From the NCBI GenBank assembly GCA_021209875.1, contig JAGYVD010000009.1, positions 2,604,001 to 2,668,000 of the forward strand: a stretch of DNA of 64,000 nucleotides, read 5' to 3'. Each line of letters opens with the position of its first letter. Within the stretch, counting starts at the first letter, position 1. This DNA is from Rosellinia necatrix. Lineage: Eukaryota; Ascomycota; Sordariomycetes; Xylariales; Xylariaceae. Below the pieces are notes generated by a model, which did no database searches, had not been told where the DNA came from, and saw only the letters and a program-made list of their open reading frames with translations. Shown here piece by piece: positions 44,304 through 57,126 of the stretch. The position numbers and the translations under genes were made by a program.

Positions 44304-46346
44304 TCGCTATGTGATCCATTGGCCTGACAATAAGCTTTTTCACTGGTATGAAGGACGAGGCAAGGCATTGAATGCTGTGAATCCACAAGGCCAAAGCCCC
44401 TCATTTATATAGGCTCGGCAAATCTACGAAGATCTAACCAGTGTTAATTGCCTCTTAAGGTTGATATTGAGATCGTAATTTTGAATGTCTTGCATCGAAT
44501 GGTCCGTGGAATCCGTAAAGATGCATACGTTTGGCGCGACCGTTATGTTAAAGGCTGACGTATGCTTCCTTCGGGGTAATTTGTTGGTAGCGGATTTGAG
44601 TATTTAAGTACAAGTCAGGTGTAAAAGGCACATAGCGTGGCGCCAGCTATCCTACGGTGTACTCCTAGTGGTATATTGGTGTATACAAGGACCAAAGACC
44701 TCCCACCTTGGACGGCAGATTTAGGAATCATAGAATTGAGCCCTGCACCTATGCTAAGCTATCTAATTGGAACCTAGCACCGGCCCTCTTGTAACCAGAC
44801 TTCACTTTAGGCGTCTAGCACATGACGGTACACAACAACTAGAACCTTCTTGGGATAGGGAAAGGAGGTCGAGGATTCAACGGCATTGTGCTCATAATGC
44901 GCGCCAATGTTACTTCTTGATAACATACTGGACATCTACAATCTTCACTCTAGACTTAATATCGTAACAAATCGTTAACGGTCGCGTTATTGAGAAAGCG
45001 AAATTGTCGTGAATATAATAGAAGATAGGGTACGTTGAGGAAGCTCGTCGCGATGTGTGGCTATAATTCACCCGAATACAGAGGGGAAAGAGTATCGTAG
45101 AACAGGTATGGACCTATCAATAAATGTCTATTTAATATACCGATTTTTCGACGACGGACGTTGTGGTAGATGGTACGGTGGAGGCAAATGCCATGTGGCA
45201 TGAATTATGATGCATGAAAGCTTTTGCTGCAGAGATTTCGTCAGTAGTATGATTTTGCATTCGATTTCGTTTTCATGTTTCTTCGACCGCTAGGGTCGGC
45301 GTAGAGATAAGCTGGATGCGTGGAGGACACACAAATAGGGGTGAAAAGGGGCGCAGGACAGGTTCTCGCCATGTCAGTCACCGACGACGAAGCAATTAGA
45401 TCTATAACTTTACAAGGACGGCGCCTAGGCCGCTGCCGAAAGCTAGTCATGTTGCCTTACGGTGCCTTATCTTTCCGTCCTAGGACGCTGATGGGCATTT
45501 TTTTTTTTTTTTTGAATATGTTCACCACCGCGGGCTCGTCATCATACCCCTTTTATCTCATGTTAGGTAGCTACGTGCCTGGGTTTTATCTGCAAGCGAT
45601 ATCTTAATCGCGCGTTATGAGTTCGCGTGAGCAATGCTAGTTCAATCTCCCAACCGGGTTCCAATTCTCCCGTGAATGAGCCATGATTTTGAATTGGAAC
45701 GCTCGGTATTTATCAGCTCAGAAGCCATCTGCTCTACAATATTCGTAGGAATAGTAGCTTAGTAGTAGAACCTTCGACTGCAGCTCGAAAGGCCATGAGC
45801 AATTGCCATTCGTTCCTCTTTTTTGCGTTTCTAAATGCCTTCTTTCTTAGGTTGATTTTCTTCGGCCATTACCCAAGCATGATGTGTAGGAAGCCTCTAG
45901 ACTATGCCACTGCGGCTGGAGGCTTGTAGAGGGGTAGGTTTCGTGTATGACCTCTCATAGCGATGATGGGTAACAACTAATCTAAATAGCACAATGCATG
46001 GGCACTCGGGTCGTCATATGTGACCCTGAGTGAGGGACTGGCTTTTTCCGAGGTAGTATAAATGGGCATTTACCCTCGCCCTAGCTGGATAGCAGAGCAT
46101 GGTACGAGTACATTGATATCGAGGCTGCAAGACCCCATACCCATATGGCAGGGGTCTCTTTATCTTCCTGGACAGGAGAGGGTCGCATTCTACAGACTAC
46201 GAGGTGCAACTAGTTTTCTAGAAGAGTTCGTAATTTTAGAGCTCACATTCAGCACCGAACGAAATCATTCATGATAGCATAGGGATGTATCGGTGTTGTT
46301 GAGAATTTGAAAAAGGTACCTGGGGTTACTTAGAAAAAGTACTAGA

Positions 46347-46405
46347 TAGTTACCCAGTAGTAGTAGTAGTAGTGATATTGACGTCTAATCTAGGTAGTTA
46401 CCCAG
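46347..46405 (-). mobile_element. 37-bp insertion flanked by 11-bp direct repeats
   Basis: TAGTTACCCAG occurs at 46347-46357 and 46395-46405; the match extends to 16 bp with one mismatch. Between them lie five TAG triplets and TTGACGTCTAATCTAGG, which matches the 24.7-kb core at 15 of 17 positions (both differences transitions). Confidence 0.5.
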
Positions 46406-47588
46406 GCGGGTATGTATTGTGGTGGGTGCACCATAAAAAGGGGGTCATGGGGTACCTATCTCGTATTATAACGCACAGGCCACACCCAATAGCTCGCTTA
46501 CCTCGCATCTCCATCCTAACAGGCGAAACGGTTCTCAAACCGGGAACTGTCTTGTGAACAGCCACAGTTCTTAATACAAGGCCTATCAATCCAGCTCTTA
46601 AAATCCCCCTTAACCGATATTTCGGTGTTAGTTCTATGTGGTGTATTCCCCCCCGTCCCTGCCTCCCTCCCTCCCTCACTCTTCGCTTTCCTCTTCGTTT
46701 TCTTTTTTTTTTTTTCTTTTTCCAAGCTATGGTTTCATATCTATAATAACGGCCGAATTAGTCAAGGGATTTAAGGATCTGGACAGAGAAATCTAGGCAC
46801 GAGATCCACGAAATTGGTTAGATAACCAACCGCATAGGCAGGCACAGTAAGGTAACTAGTTATGGTGCCAACGGTGCCAACGGTTTCGACCCCTTGATCT
46901 CATCTCGGCCCCCTCCCTTCCCTGCGACCTTTGGGGGCCCCCCAAGACGTCGCAGCCGCCCCTGATTCCGCGCTAGGCGAACAGGTACACGATTGACATC
47001 ACACCACCGTGCCGTGCCTATTGCAATTGTGCCATCGTGTAGGCGCCGAGCCTGGAAAACAGCGTGCGGTTCATGACGTGCATGAGCCTGACCTGGTACA
47101 CATGAGAGCCCTGGCCTGGCATGGGATGGCCAGCGCCACGCCCAAACGGTGTAGCAATCGTCAGATCGCTAAGGTAGCGTACACTACTTCGTACCTGCCA
47201 ACTTATTCCCTGTCTGTCCCGCCCGGGGCTGGTATCTCTGACTCAGGTGAACTCACTATTGCCGCCCTTTTCCCCCATCTCTCGACATCTCCGGCCTTCA
47301 CCTCTTGCCTTTTCATCTATACACCTAATTGCCAAGTGTGATCTACGCTGTGCGTGCCTGTGTCCGTGTGTTTGTGCGTATTCACTTCTCAGCTCTACCG
47401 TTTTCTCTTGCCACCTCATCCGAGGTCAACAACCAAATCCCCCACTTACACAGCTGGTCTGCCGACGTTCGACATATTACCTTCAACCGAGCCGCTCCAT
47501 TGGTTACGACGCCACGGCCGTGAAAGAGACATACAACATCTACATTCCTAATTCACAAATCCCCGGATACAAAGGGGAGGAAGACAAG

Positions 47589-47910
47589 ATGAAGGCTATA
47601 ACGTTCGTCGTCGCCTTCTGCGCCTCTCTCGCCAGCGCCGGCGTCGTCATCACTCCCATCAGCAAGGACTTCGTCGTGCCCAAGGTCGAGGGCGACTGCT
47701 TCTTCGGTGTATCAACGCCGACAGGTTGCGGGTGAGTTTTTTTTTTTTTCTTCCCTTCTTTCTCTTCCGAACAGACGCACCGGATGCTTCCGGGAGCCTT
47801 GCCTCCCCTTACATCTTACATTCACACATCGCCTCTGCTCGTGACGTGTGAGCTCTTTCCGTGAGGTTTTACCCTTAGCTAACCGACGAGTTAGGCCTCT
47901 GCGGGAATGA
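47589..47910 (+). CDS. very small secreted peptide, 52 aa
   Basis: Exon 1 (47589-47731) and exon 2 (47895-47910) are joined across a 163-nt intron (GTGAGT...TTAG). The product begins with a clear signal peptide, MKAITFVVAFCASLASAG, followed by a mature part of about 34 residues: VVITPISKDFVVPKVEGD, then CFFGVSTPTGCGPLRE. Two cysteines in the mature part could pair. Exon 2 contributes only the last few residues and the stop. The C-terminal 'CFFGV.TP.GC.PLR' pattern resembles small secreted peptides I associate with other filamentous ascomycetes, but I know no function for it. Without splicing the frame would stop soon after the donor. It could be an effector-like or antimicrobial peptide; this is unproven. 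Confidence 0.68.
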
Positions 47911-49164
47911 TCGCGATCAGAAAGCTTTTGTTGGGGCAGGGACATTTCACCGGTCGCTGGTGTGGCATGGCACGGTCAACTCTCTCAGTTTGAACACGAG
48001 CCGCCGATCCCCTTTGCGAGCTGTTTCTGCTTAGTTTCGTTTCATGGAGTTGTACCGTCCCGAATCATTAAATGTTAAATATGTACCATCGCCGACACCA
48101 TGCTGGACGTCGATTCGTCTAGGGTCCAACTTGAACGAGCTGCCTAGTTCGGGGCTTGAAGCAAGGGAGAGAGACACACCGCCGGAATTCCGAACACAAG
48201 CCCGCTAAATTTAAGCGCTCGATTTTTTATGTCTCGGGGTTACAATCTTGTTGATAATAATTCACATACGTTCAAACCGGGAGGTTCAAGAGATAAAAAA
48301 GGAAAGAAAAAAAGGAAGGCAAAAATATCTTGATTATAATACGACCGTTGCTGCGCGACATGAATATTTGAGGCCTGTGAAACACTTATACCTCATCTTC
48401 AGTTCGGGAGGCGCTTATGTAAACCACCTAGCAGCTGCATGACGGTTGGCTGCATTACATAGGTATGACGAGCTTGGCTGGCTGGTTGCACGAATTGGGT
48501 GAAACCTACCTACACATGAATGTTGGGGCGAGTGAAAGGGATACAACTGCGATATGAGAGGCAACGGCAAATATCAAATATGGAGTGCATCGACACAGAC
48601 AAGTTTTAGAGTTTAGCGCTCTGGGCAAACACTCGCGTATCAGAGTCCCACTGGTTACTATCGTTTTGGTCAGGGGTATGGCTGGTATGTAAAGAGGGTC
48701 CTGAAGAACTGACAGAACGAAGCACCAATTCAATTCCGAAGCAAGTGGTGGATTGAGATACACGGAAAGCATTTTGTAAGGGATTGTATGCGCAGCGTAG
48801 ACAGTAGTGTAAACCAGAGGGAGCAGAGCATCGGTAATATTAGAAGCGCCTCTCCAGTTGGTGGTATGTGTTGCGCTCTCCAATGCATGCCCGTCCAGGG
48901 CTATGATGATCCAGTTATACGAGTAGTTTATACCCAACCCATCCAATCCCGGTCCATAGCGCTCGTGCGATATCGTACGCGACGAGTAAGTATGCTGACA
49001 AACAATGCACCAAGACCAAACGCCAAGTATGCTGTGTAAAACGAGGCAAAAAATATCCAAGAAAATAACCTTATCCAGAATCAAAATGGCTCTAGCGAAA
49101 ATGACGACCCATTCGAACTTTAGAACCCTGTTTCTTCCGTACCACCTTTCGGGACCTCGTTCTC
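47911..49164. other. intergenic region between convergent genes
   Basis: Between the small secreted-peptide gene (+) and the PQ-loop gene (-). One 220-aa open frame runs antisense from the PQ-loop stop but has no domain character. It is treated as 3' UTR or intergenic DNA. Confidence 0.45.
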
Positions 49165-50498
49165 TCATGCGGATTCGTGAGCATCGGTAATACCGTCGAC
49201 GCCGTTCTGGGAACTCGGTCCTCGGGAATAAATGCTAAATTGGTAGAAGATGATGCTATCCTCAATGATTGTGCCCAATGATCCAACCAACCACGGCGTG
49301 GCCTTGACAAGGTAGTCGATATCCTGAGAATACGAGAAGACGCTCAACCCGTACATCAAGTTACCGGTTAGGGAGAATAAGAAAAATAATATGGCAAGCC
49401 CTGGTCATCGTCAGCCAGATCCTCGGGATCTACTATCGAACGCGCTATTTCTCACCTTCGCAGGATTTTTGTCGGTAGTTCTTGACAATCTGTGGGATTC
49501 GAGCGCTACGCCTTCGTCAGCCCAACGTTCACCACAGGTTATTCATCGGAGTTTTGACATACCACAGATAGCAAAGACAACTGGCATAGCCCAGAACCAT
49601 GCCGCTAATACCAGCCGGGGAACTCGGGTCTGGCACATCGGCGCCGTCGGGCCTGTCCCATGCGCCGACGCGATACGAGACGAACCAGCCCATGATACCG
49701 ACGAAGTAAATAGTAATCAGAGCGAGGGAATTGTTTACCCACGGATTGCTGCTTATGCTTTCGCTATCGCCTGGTATGAGCTGCTTGCTGGCGTCGGGGG
49801 CCGACTCGTCGTGGAAGGAGCGTCGATGGCGAGAGCTTCGCGAGGGCGTGGAATTTTGTCGCAACAAGGGCTCGTCTTCCGACGGCTCGGCGCTGGCGGA
49901 ATACCTTCGTCGTCCGGCGCGGCGGGCGTTGCGCATGTTATAATAGACGCATTGGGTGATGAGGATCGCGTCGGAGATACAGAAATAACCCGCCAACGCC
50001 GTGGCCGTAGGAGCAAGACCAGTCACGAGGGCGCCTATATACAGAGAACAACCCAACGTTAGCCCGGGTGTCTGGGACGGCATCCGCAGCACAAGCCATC
50101 GGTTTGAGATATACGAGGTCGGGATCGGGGGGTGGTCGTCTAGTGAGTGGCCTGTGGTTGCGAAGATAGGAATTCATGATACGCACCGCTCAGATTAGTC
50201 ACGTCGCCGAATAGCCATATGGCCAGGAATCCCATGGATAGGCCTTCCGCGCTCTTCGCCTTGTAATTCGTAATAAGCTGGGGGATCTACAACAGCGTTA
50301 GCCAGCGTTGGATGGATGAATCCGAGGCTCCTCCTCCGGCGCCCATACCAACAAGCAAATCCATGCCGTCAAGCTCACGCTGCCGAACACACCCGAGAGG
50401 GCTTCGTTGATAGAGACACTATGCGCTAACATAATATCAGAGGCCGGGATGTCTGAGCTCGATATGGGCGGGAAGGCAGAAAGCGGGAGCAGTTTCAT
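49165..50498 (-). CDS. PQ-loop vacuolar/lysosomal amino-acid transporter, Ypq/PQLC2 family
   Basis: Five exons on the minus strand (50498-50349, 50286-50187, 50034-49563, 49511-49456, 49400-49165) give 337 aa. Two PQ loops are visible: IPQLITNYKAKSAEGLSMGF in exon 2 and IPQIVKNYRQKSCEGLAILF spanning exons 4-5. Around them are seven hydrophobic helices, for example FLAIWLFGDVTNLSGALVTG and WVNNSLALITIYFVGIMGWF. A hydrophilic loop rich in Arg/Ser lies between them. Yeast Ypq1-3 and human PQLC2 export basic amino acids from the vacuole or lysosome, and the same role is likely here. Introns are 62, 152, 51 and 55 nt. Length and topology are normal for the family. Confidence 0.9.
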
Positions 50499-51986
50499 AT
50501 CGGATAAGCAGTTCTAGTAGCAAGGGACATGCAGTATAGTTATAGGGAGGTAAGCTTCAATCATGTGAGTGGTTGGGATAGGCAGAGAGAGAGCGAGAGA
50601 GAGAGAGAGGGACCTATCATCGGAGGAGGCCTGTCTACAAAGGTCAGCTGAAAAAGAAGAAGAGGGTGTTCCGGCAGCATCAGTCAGTGCTGTAGTACCA
50701 CCTTACTGCTACGGGTACTATCTACTAAGTAGGTACTTTACACTAGTGTGCCTCCTCTTAGCAAAGTGGGTTGGTTGTTCGATGTCGAGTCTTGAGTGGG
50801 TTGACTAGTCTGCTTATCTCTCTGACTTATCTCCCAACTTCTCATGTCCTGTTGCGCAGAGATAAGGCCGCGTGAAGGGTGCAGCAACATGCATATGGCA
50901 CCAAGAATAGCCTAGCGCTTCTTAGCAACACCTGTCTGGAGGTGTTGGTATTGCGCTGGGAGTTAGTTATGAGTTAGGTCACTGGGATGCCGTTTTTCGG
51001 TGGTAGTAAGTTTGTCTCCTTTCTTCCCTTCGAGTCATTAGCATTAGCCTTGCCCAGCATGGACTATTTTGTTCAAAGCGCGCAACCAGCGTATCATGTG
51101 TGTCTATGACCAATAGCGTGCAGAGGGCATGTTGAGTACCAGCTGAAAGCCCTGTTGTGACGTGTTGTGACGTTGTTTTGTGCAGACAGTGCAACAAGGG
51201 TCCCGATTGACCTGCAGGCTGCAGCAGCATTGCCGGTATGGCCCTCTAAATTCTACAGTATCCCACCCACTCACTGGTGGGCTGCTGTGGCAGGCACACT
51301 TTCCCTGTATGGGCACAGTTCCCGCCCTCTGCCATGCCTACTTCTGGGGCCTTAAACTTCGATGGCGAATCAATCACCCGCAATTATTCACACTGCCGGT
51401 ATCGCAGGCATGAAAGTCTCCAAACCACCTATGTATATATATTAAGTCTGAAGCCGTTTGCCGTTTGCCGAGCTCCCTGGGTAGGTACTTACTGTGACCG
51501 CTAGAATGTAAATAGCGTAATGGCAACGCTGCATACAGTTAAGTAAAAATTAGGTAGAGAGTAACAGGTAAGTCAATTGATCAACTGCGCACCTCTTTTC
51601 ACACTAGGTAGGTAGTGAGTGAACCGTGTCAGTCGGACCCCCCTGGATCTGCCTTGAACCTGGGGAGAATTGGGGAGAATTGGGGACACGCGCCCAAGTC
51701 ACGTTCCCTTGCCAACGGCCACGAGGCAGCACCGATGCCATGGGTTGCAACTACGGGCACCCATAAGGCCTCATAATGTGGTTGCATCTGCAACAACCAC
51801 AACGGTTACTATGTATACTGTATCCAAACAATAAACCAACTTGAACTCAACAACACCTACTCTAGTTAAAAAAAAAAAAAGAAGCCACAATAAATTCAAT
51901 TTACTATACTAAGTCGAATTAGCACCCATACCTAATTTAAACAAATACTTCTTACAACGCACCGTTTCTTGTAAGACAAGCCAGTC
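50499..51986. promoter_or_regulatory. divergent promoter region
   Basis: 1.5 kb between the PQ-loop gene (-) and the S1/P1 nuclease (+). It contains a GAGA run near 50583-50610, a duplicated GAATTGGGGA at about 51667-51686, and a poly-A run near 51868. No gene is supported. Confidence 0.45.
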
Positions 51987-53232
51987 ATGCGACTCAATTC
52001 CAGAGCCCTCTTTCTGGGCGCTTCAGTCCTACCGGGAGCTGTCGCCTGGGGCAGTAAGTGCAGAAACCAACTCTCACCTACACCTACACCTACACCTACA
52101 CCCACGTAAAGCCATGACGAGATCTGATCCCGCCACGTGCAGGCCTGGGCCACATCGCGATCGCCTACATCGCCAGCAACTTCGTGCAGGAGGAGACGGC
52201 GGGCTACTTCCAGGCGCTGCTGCGCAACGACACGGCGCACTACCTCGCCGGCGTCGCGACCTGGGCCGACAGCATCCGGTACACCAAATGGGGCCGCTTC
52301 AGCAAGGACTTCCACTTCATCGACGCCAAGGACGACCCGCCCGCCCACTGCGGCGTCGACTTCGCCCGCGACTGCAAGGCCGGCGGCTGCGTCGTCAGCG
52401 CCCTGCAGAACTACACCGCGCAGCTGCTCGACGCGCAGCTCTGGGCCTGGCGCCGGACCCAGGCCGCCAAGTTCGTCGTCCACTTCGTCGGCGACATCCA
52501 CCAGCCCCTGCACGTCGAGAACGTCGCGATGGGCGGCAACGGCATCCACGTGAACTGGGAGGGGCATGAGTTCAACCGTATGAGACTCCCATCTCCAACT
52601 TGTTCTCCTCCCCCCTCCCCTTTTTTTTTTTTTTTTTTGTTGTTGTTGTTGTTTCACTGTGCCACGGGGCAGGATGAGAGAGAGTGAGAGGGAGTGAGAG
52701 AAAGTGAGGGACAGAGAGAGGGGATGGCTAACAGATTCGTGTAGTGCATCATGTCTGGGACTCGAGCATCGCGGAGAAGATGCTCGGCGGGAATCGAAGG
52801 AAAACTTACGACAATGCGTTCCGGTGGGCCGCGGACCTCACGGACGAGATCAAGTCTGGGAAATACTTGGCGGCGAGGGCGTCGTGGGTCGACGGATTGC
52901 GCCTTGACGATCCTATCGCGACATCTATGACCTGGGCGAGCGAGTCGAACGCCTACGTCTGCTCTCACGGTAAGTGAAATGCCTCAAAAAAAAAAAAAAA
53001 AAACCCCCCGTTTCCGTCCGAGAGCTTCGGTTGCTGATTCCCGGTTCCTTCCAAAGTCTTCCCGGAGGGGCCCGCGGCCATTGTGGGCCAGGAGCTGGCG
53101 GGCGAGTATTTCGAGAAAGCCGCGCCCGTCATCGAGCTGCAAGTCGCCAAAGCGGGCTACCGCCTCGCGGCGTGGCTGGATCTCATTGCGGAGAGGATGT
53201 CGGGCACCGCGGAGGATCTAGGCGAGTTGTAA
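51987..53232 (+). CDS. secreted S1/P1-type zinc nuclease
   Basis: Four exons (51987-52053, 52143-52577, 52745-52969, 53057-53232) give 300 aa. The signal peptide MRLNSRALFLGASVLPGAVA would be cut before WGSLGH, which supplies the N-terminal Trp and the first His zinc ligands of the P1 family. Further ligands are visible: Asp in ATWADSIR, His in KDFHFID, His-Asp-His in VVHFVGDIHQPLHVE, and His/Asp in LHHVWDSSI. All nine P1 zinc-binding positions appear present, so the enzyme should cut single-stranded DNA/RNA and release 3'-phosphates outside the cell. YTAQLLDA contains an N-glycosylation site. Introns are 89, 167 and 87 nt and include (CACCTA)n, poly-T/GTT and poly-A repeats. Length matches the family. 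Confidence 0.95.
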
Positions 53233-56200
53233 CAGGAGCCTGCGGTTTTACCGGCTTGGGCGGATTGCCTGAAGATATCCCCCCTCCCCGTGCCGTGCCT
53301 AGACATACTACGCCGCTGTGGCTGAGGATGACTCTACTTGGAAATAGGTTGATTGTGTCAAGTTTACGTCGGGAGTCACATTTATGCCCTGGGATATGAT
53401 GATGATAAATCTTAGACATGTTCATAGGCACAATCTTAAACAAAGCGATGTTATCCGGGAATGAAAACGGGGTCCCGGCCTCCTCCCGTGTCAGACTGAT
53501 GATACATCCTCGGTAACCCTATTGAGATTCAACCTCTGCCTGAAACTAACTACCGATGTTAGAGCCCGAGGAGAGGTATAGTTCGCATCATCCACCTAGC
53601 GGCGGAGGTTTCTATATGAAGGAAGAAGAAGGTGAGTATAGATAGATACAGTATACGAGACAACCAGATAACTCGAATAAAGGCGCTGAGACGCTGAGTC
53701 TCGAAACAACGATTCATCTCGCGCGCCAGGGTGTCCACTACCGTCACTGTCATCTGAAAATCTTCCTAGATCTACACAAGGGCTGGCATCAAACCAGTGT
53801 GGATAGCTTCGCTTATCAGTTCGATGAAGATAGCACATAAACCTCGAAAAATTAATGCGGATTACACTATCCAACCTCGGTAATAATGATAGTGTAATCG
53901 ACGGCGACCGAGATTGTTTAGACCAACCCATGACCACAGCTACTTATCCCACAGGCACACCAGTTTAGGAAGTTCATCCCCAGGGGTCACGGTTTCACCC
54001 CATGTTTGGGATGAGCCCCATGGCCAAAGTACATAGATTCAGTGGGCTCGGGGATTGGAAGAATTTCAGCACGGGTTTAACACGAGAGTCAGGATTTTGG
54101 TGACTAAGAAGGGTAAGGGGTTTTGTATTGTACTCATAACTAAACTCAGCACCACTATCGCTGGGGGTCGAGATCTGCTCATTGGCTAGAGGCACTGGCA
54201 CTATGCAGGTACTGATGAGCTTCATCACAGGTAATAAAAAGGGGCACTAGCCCGGCCCATCCGCTGCGGTGCCGTTGCGGAGAGGCACGCCATAATAGAT
54301 CTGGGCCGCTTCCTTGCTGGTTCGGGCGATAGCCGACTAGCAAGGGTACCTAGACGGCGCAGGCAAGCAAGCGACGGGATGAGGCAAAGAGGCCTGACGT
54401 TGAGCTGTCCCAGATAATTCATGGAGAGGTGCGGGCGCTGCGGAGGTGGGAGGCTATACACCAGGGGTTTCATTGTTCTAGCATCACGTACCAGTTACTA
54501 TGTATATACGGCCTTCCCACGATGCTTGGGGGTTCAGGCCGGCGGGGGTTGAAGACGGCGCAGCTAGGCCCTCCCGTCCACCTGGTTGAGATGCGGGGAA
54601 GCAGAACAGTAGCCTCGACTTCATGAGCACGCATACACTTACCTGTATTTATTCTTTGGTGGTGTGGTTCTCGGACTACAGCCGCGCGTGGGGCGACCGA
54701 GAGCCACCCCCCTTCGCATTTTAGACGTAGGTTCCGATGAAAATTGACAGTACATACGGATCTTCCACAGACGTCACGTCATATCACATTCTTGGAGTGC
54801 TTTACCGATATATTCGGGCTAGCGCATCCGGTTTGACTGTGCATGTATGACAGCATGAGAGCGAGCGTACAACACACGCTTAAGCATGTTTCGGGCCCAG
54901 TCGCTGGCCGTGGGATATGCGCACAGCGCGGCCGGGAGGTCGAGGCAACGTCGATCTCATGTCTGGGCGGTGCCATCCGCCGAGCAAGTATTTTGGGACA
55001 GAAAGCATGGAAGCGCAAAATATGGGCGTGTGTGTGTGTGCGTGCATGTGTGTGGTTGCAAAAGAGCCACGAGGGCCAGCGCAGGGCGAGGAAGAGAAGG
55101 CAGGCACCAGTTTCGCAATCTCGACCGCGCATTTCGGCAGACAAGGGAGGGCAAACAAGTTTCCGACCGGCTTTGAGGCATCCCAGCGATCGACGACAAC
55201 GATAATCGACAGAACGCCAAGTGCCAGATCAATTTCCTAAGGGTTGGGAGGAAGGGCAGCAGAAACAAACGGCGCACCCAGATGAGGGGGAAGGGCGAGC
55301 GAGAATACCTGCTGTAGTAATTAATAGGCATGGCTCTACGCGCCGTACGGTACCAGAGCCGTAGGGCGATGTAAACGTGAGGTTGCAAAGAATATCGCAG
55401 GTCGTGGGAGCTTCTTCAGGACGTTTCGCGCGTCGGAGCCCCCTGTATGAGACGCTATAGCTACCCTATAGCGATAGGGCGGCTGGACATCCTGCCCTGT
55501 GAGTGGCTAACCCGTCCAAGGGTGGAGTCTACCCAGGCGAACCTGTGACGTCCAGAGCCTCATGATACGATGGGCCCCCTTGTGCTCCACCCCCGGGTCC
55601 CCATACCTATGTAATGGCCGTTTAATGGCCTCCTAGTGGCCCACGGATCTCGGCAGTCGATACCAATATGTATGCAGTTATGTAGTACATACTAGGTAGT
55701 GTAAGTAGGTAGGTAGTTATAGGGAACTACAGTAGGCAGGCACCTACCTAGCTAGCTGCTTGTGGGCAAGGTGATGCCTACTTGTGGCGGAGACAGATCC
55801 CATCCTCTCCAAGCCCCAAAGGCTCTGCTAAACATTGGTTCAGGACTATCCCCTTTTATTCCCTCAATCTGAAGGCACCAGGATGGGAGTTGGGATGCTT
55901 CGCTACCCTGCGTCAGCAAATTGTCCCAATCCAATCCCAATACGAAGATGACAGCTCGAAACGAAAATTTCAGCTTCAACTACATGCAATGCTCCTCGAC
56001 AACAGGTAAGTAGTGTAATGCCGGATACCTGGACGGCGTAAGATCGACTCCTGTCTGATCCTGGAGCTTCCCCTCCATCTGGCATCTGGGCGAGAGGCCG
56101 GCGAAGAGCACTTCGCAAGTATCATCCATCGCCGTCGCCGTCGCCGTCGTCGCTTGCAATAGCTGGTATTTGGTAAGGCCAAGAAGCCAAGTAGTATCGG

Positions 56201-57126
56201 ACGTTTTGGTGTTGTTTTCCAAATCAAACGTCTCGCAACTGATCGTCAGATAGTCGGCGCTCGCCCATCTCGAATAGACATGGCTGACTAACCATCTGAT
56301 ATGCCATCTCAACCCAACTTCATGAACCAACCAACCAATCAGCCAATCAACTAACCAACTAGTTAGTTCCCCAGTCCTGGCGACATGCGACATGCTATTA
56401 GAGCGGCCGCATGCGATGCGTGCTCCACTGCCTCGGTTGGTGCGCCGCCTCGACTGGACCGATTCCTAGGTCAATCGATACCTAGGCCAGTTCCCAGGCC
56501 AATTCCTAGACCAGACGAGATTCAATTAAGCTCCCGCACCCCTGCCCAGTCTGATGCAGCTTGGGCTTCGAGAGTACTCCTCCCGCCCTCCCCTGCTCCC
56601 ACCGGGGCCATAACCACTGAGATCACGGCTTCTTGGCACACCCTGTCATTTGCTCGCTTCAACCGCTGTCATCCTGTCTGCCATGTCGTTTTGAATCTGT
56701 GGATACAGCTCCTTTTCCAGTCCCTGACCTGCATCCTGTTGCCTTTCGACCCTCGTCTCAAGCATTAGCCGTCCGAGAGGCTGGCCGCTATGTCTGGGCG
56801 GAACATATAAGAAATTTTTCTTGGCCACTTCTTTCGGATTCGTTTTAATGCAGTCCAGTTCTCTTCTTCACATTGTTTTCCTTGCTTCGGATTCCTATCC
56901 TTCCTTTCTCTTTTGAATGCGCTGGTAGTGTGTCTTGTTCATTCGTTCCTTTCTACTGCTATCGTGATAGCCTACTTCGATTCGCTGTCTGTGACGCTTC
57001 CTTTCTTTCAACTATTCGAAAACGGTCTGGAACCATTTCTACAACACTTCAATTCTCGTCTCCGAACCAGAGTAGTAAAAGGGCTTGTCATCATCACGCC
57101 ATCTCGTCTCCTACAGACTCGCGACC
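53233..57126. other. 3.9-kb gene-poor region
   Basis: No frame has recognisable character. It contains a GTGTGTGTGTGCGTG stretch near 55029-55055, AGGTAGGTAG words near 55700-55750, a CCAACCAACCAATCAGCCAA stretch near 56325, CCTAGG-rich repeats near 56465-56510, and a pyrimidine-rich leader before the next gene. Confidence 0.45.

Larger units (their letters stand above)
41516..47588. other. 6-kb gene-poor region with decayed repeats
   Basis: No frame with a recognisable domain. The DNA is AT-richer. It carries a diverged direct-repeat pair (43321-43494 and 44139-44303), the small insertion at 46347-46405, poly-T/poly-A runs near 45500 and 46708, and several CCTAGGTA words. It is best read as repeat-derived or relic DNA. 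The final 300 bp are the leader of the small secreted-peptide gene. Confidence 0.5.

Noticed and set aside
48506..49168. 220-aa antisense frame just downstream of the PQ-loop stop codon
   Set aside because: No domain, no codon bias and no family resemblance. It overlaps the preceding stop by four bases and most likely lies in the 3' UTR or intergenic DNA.
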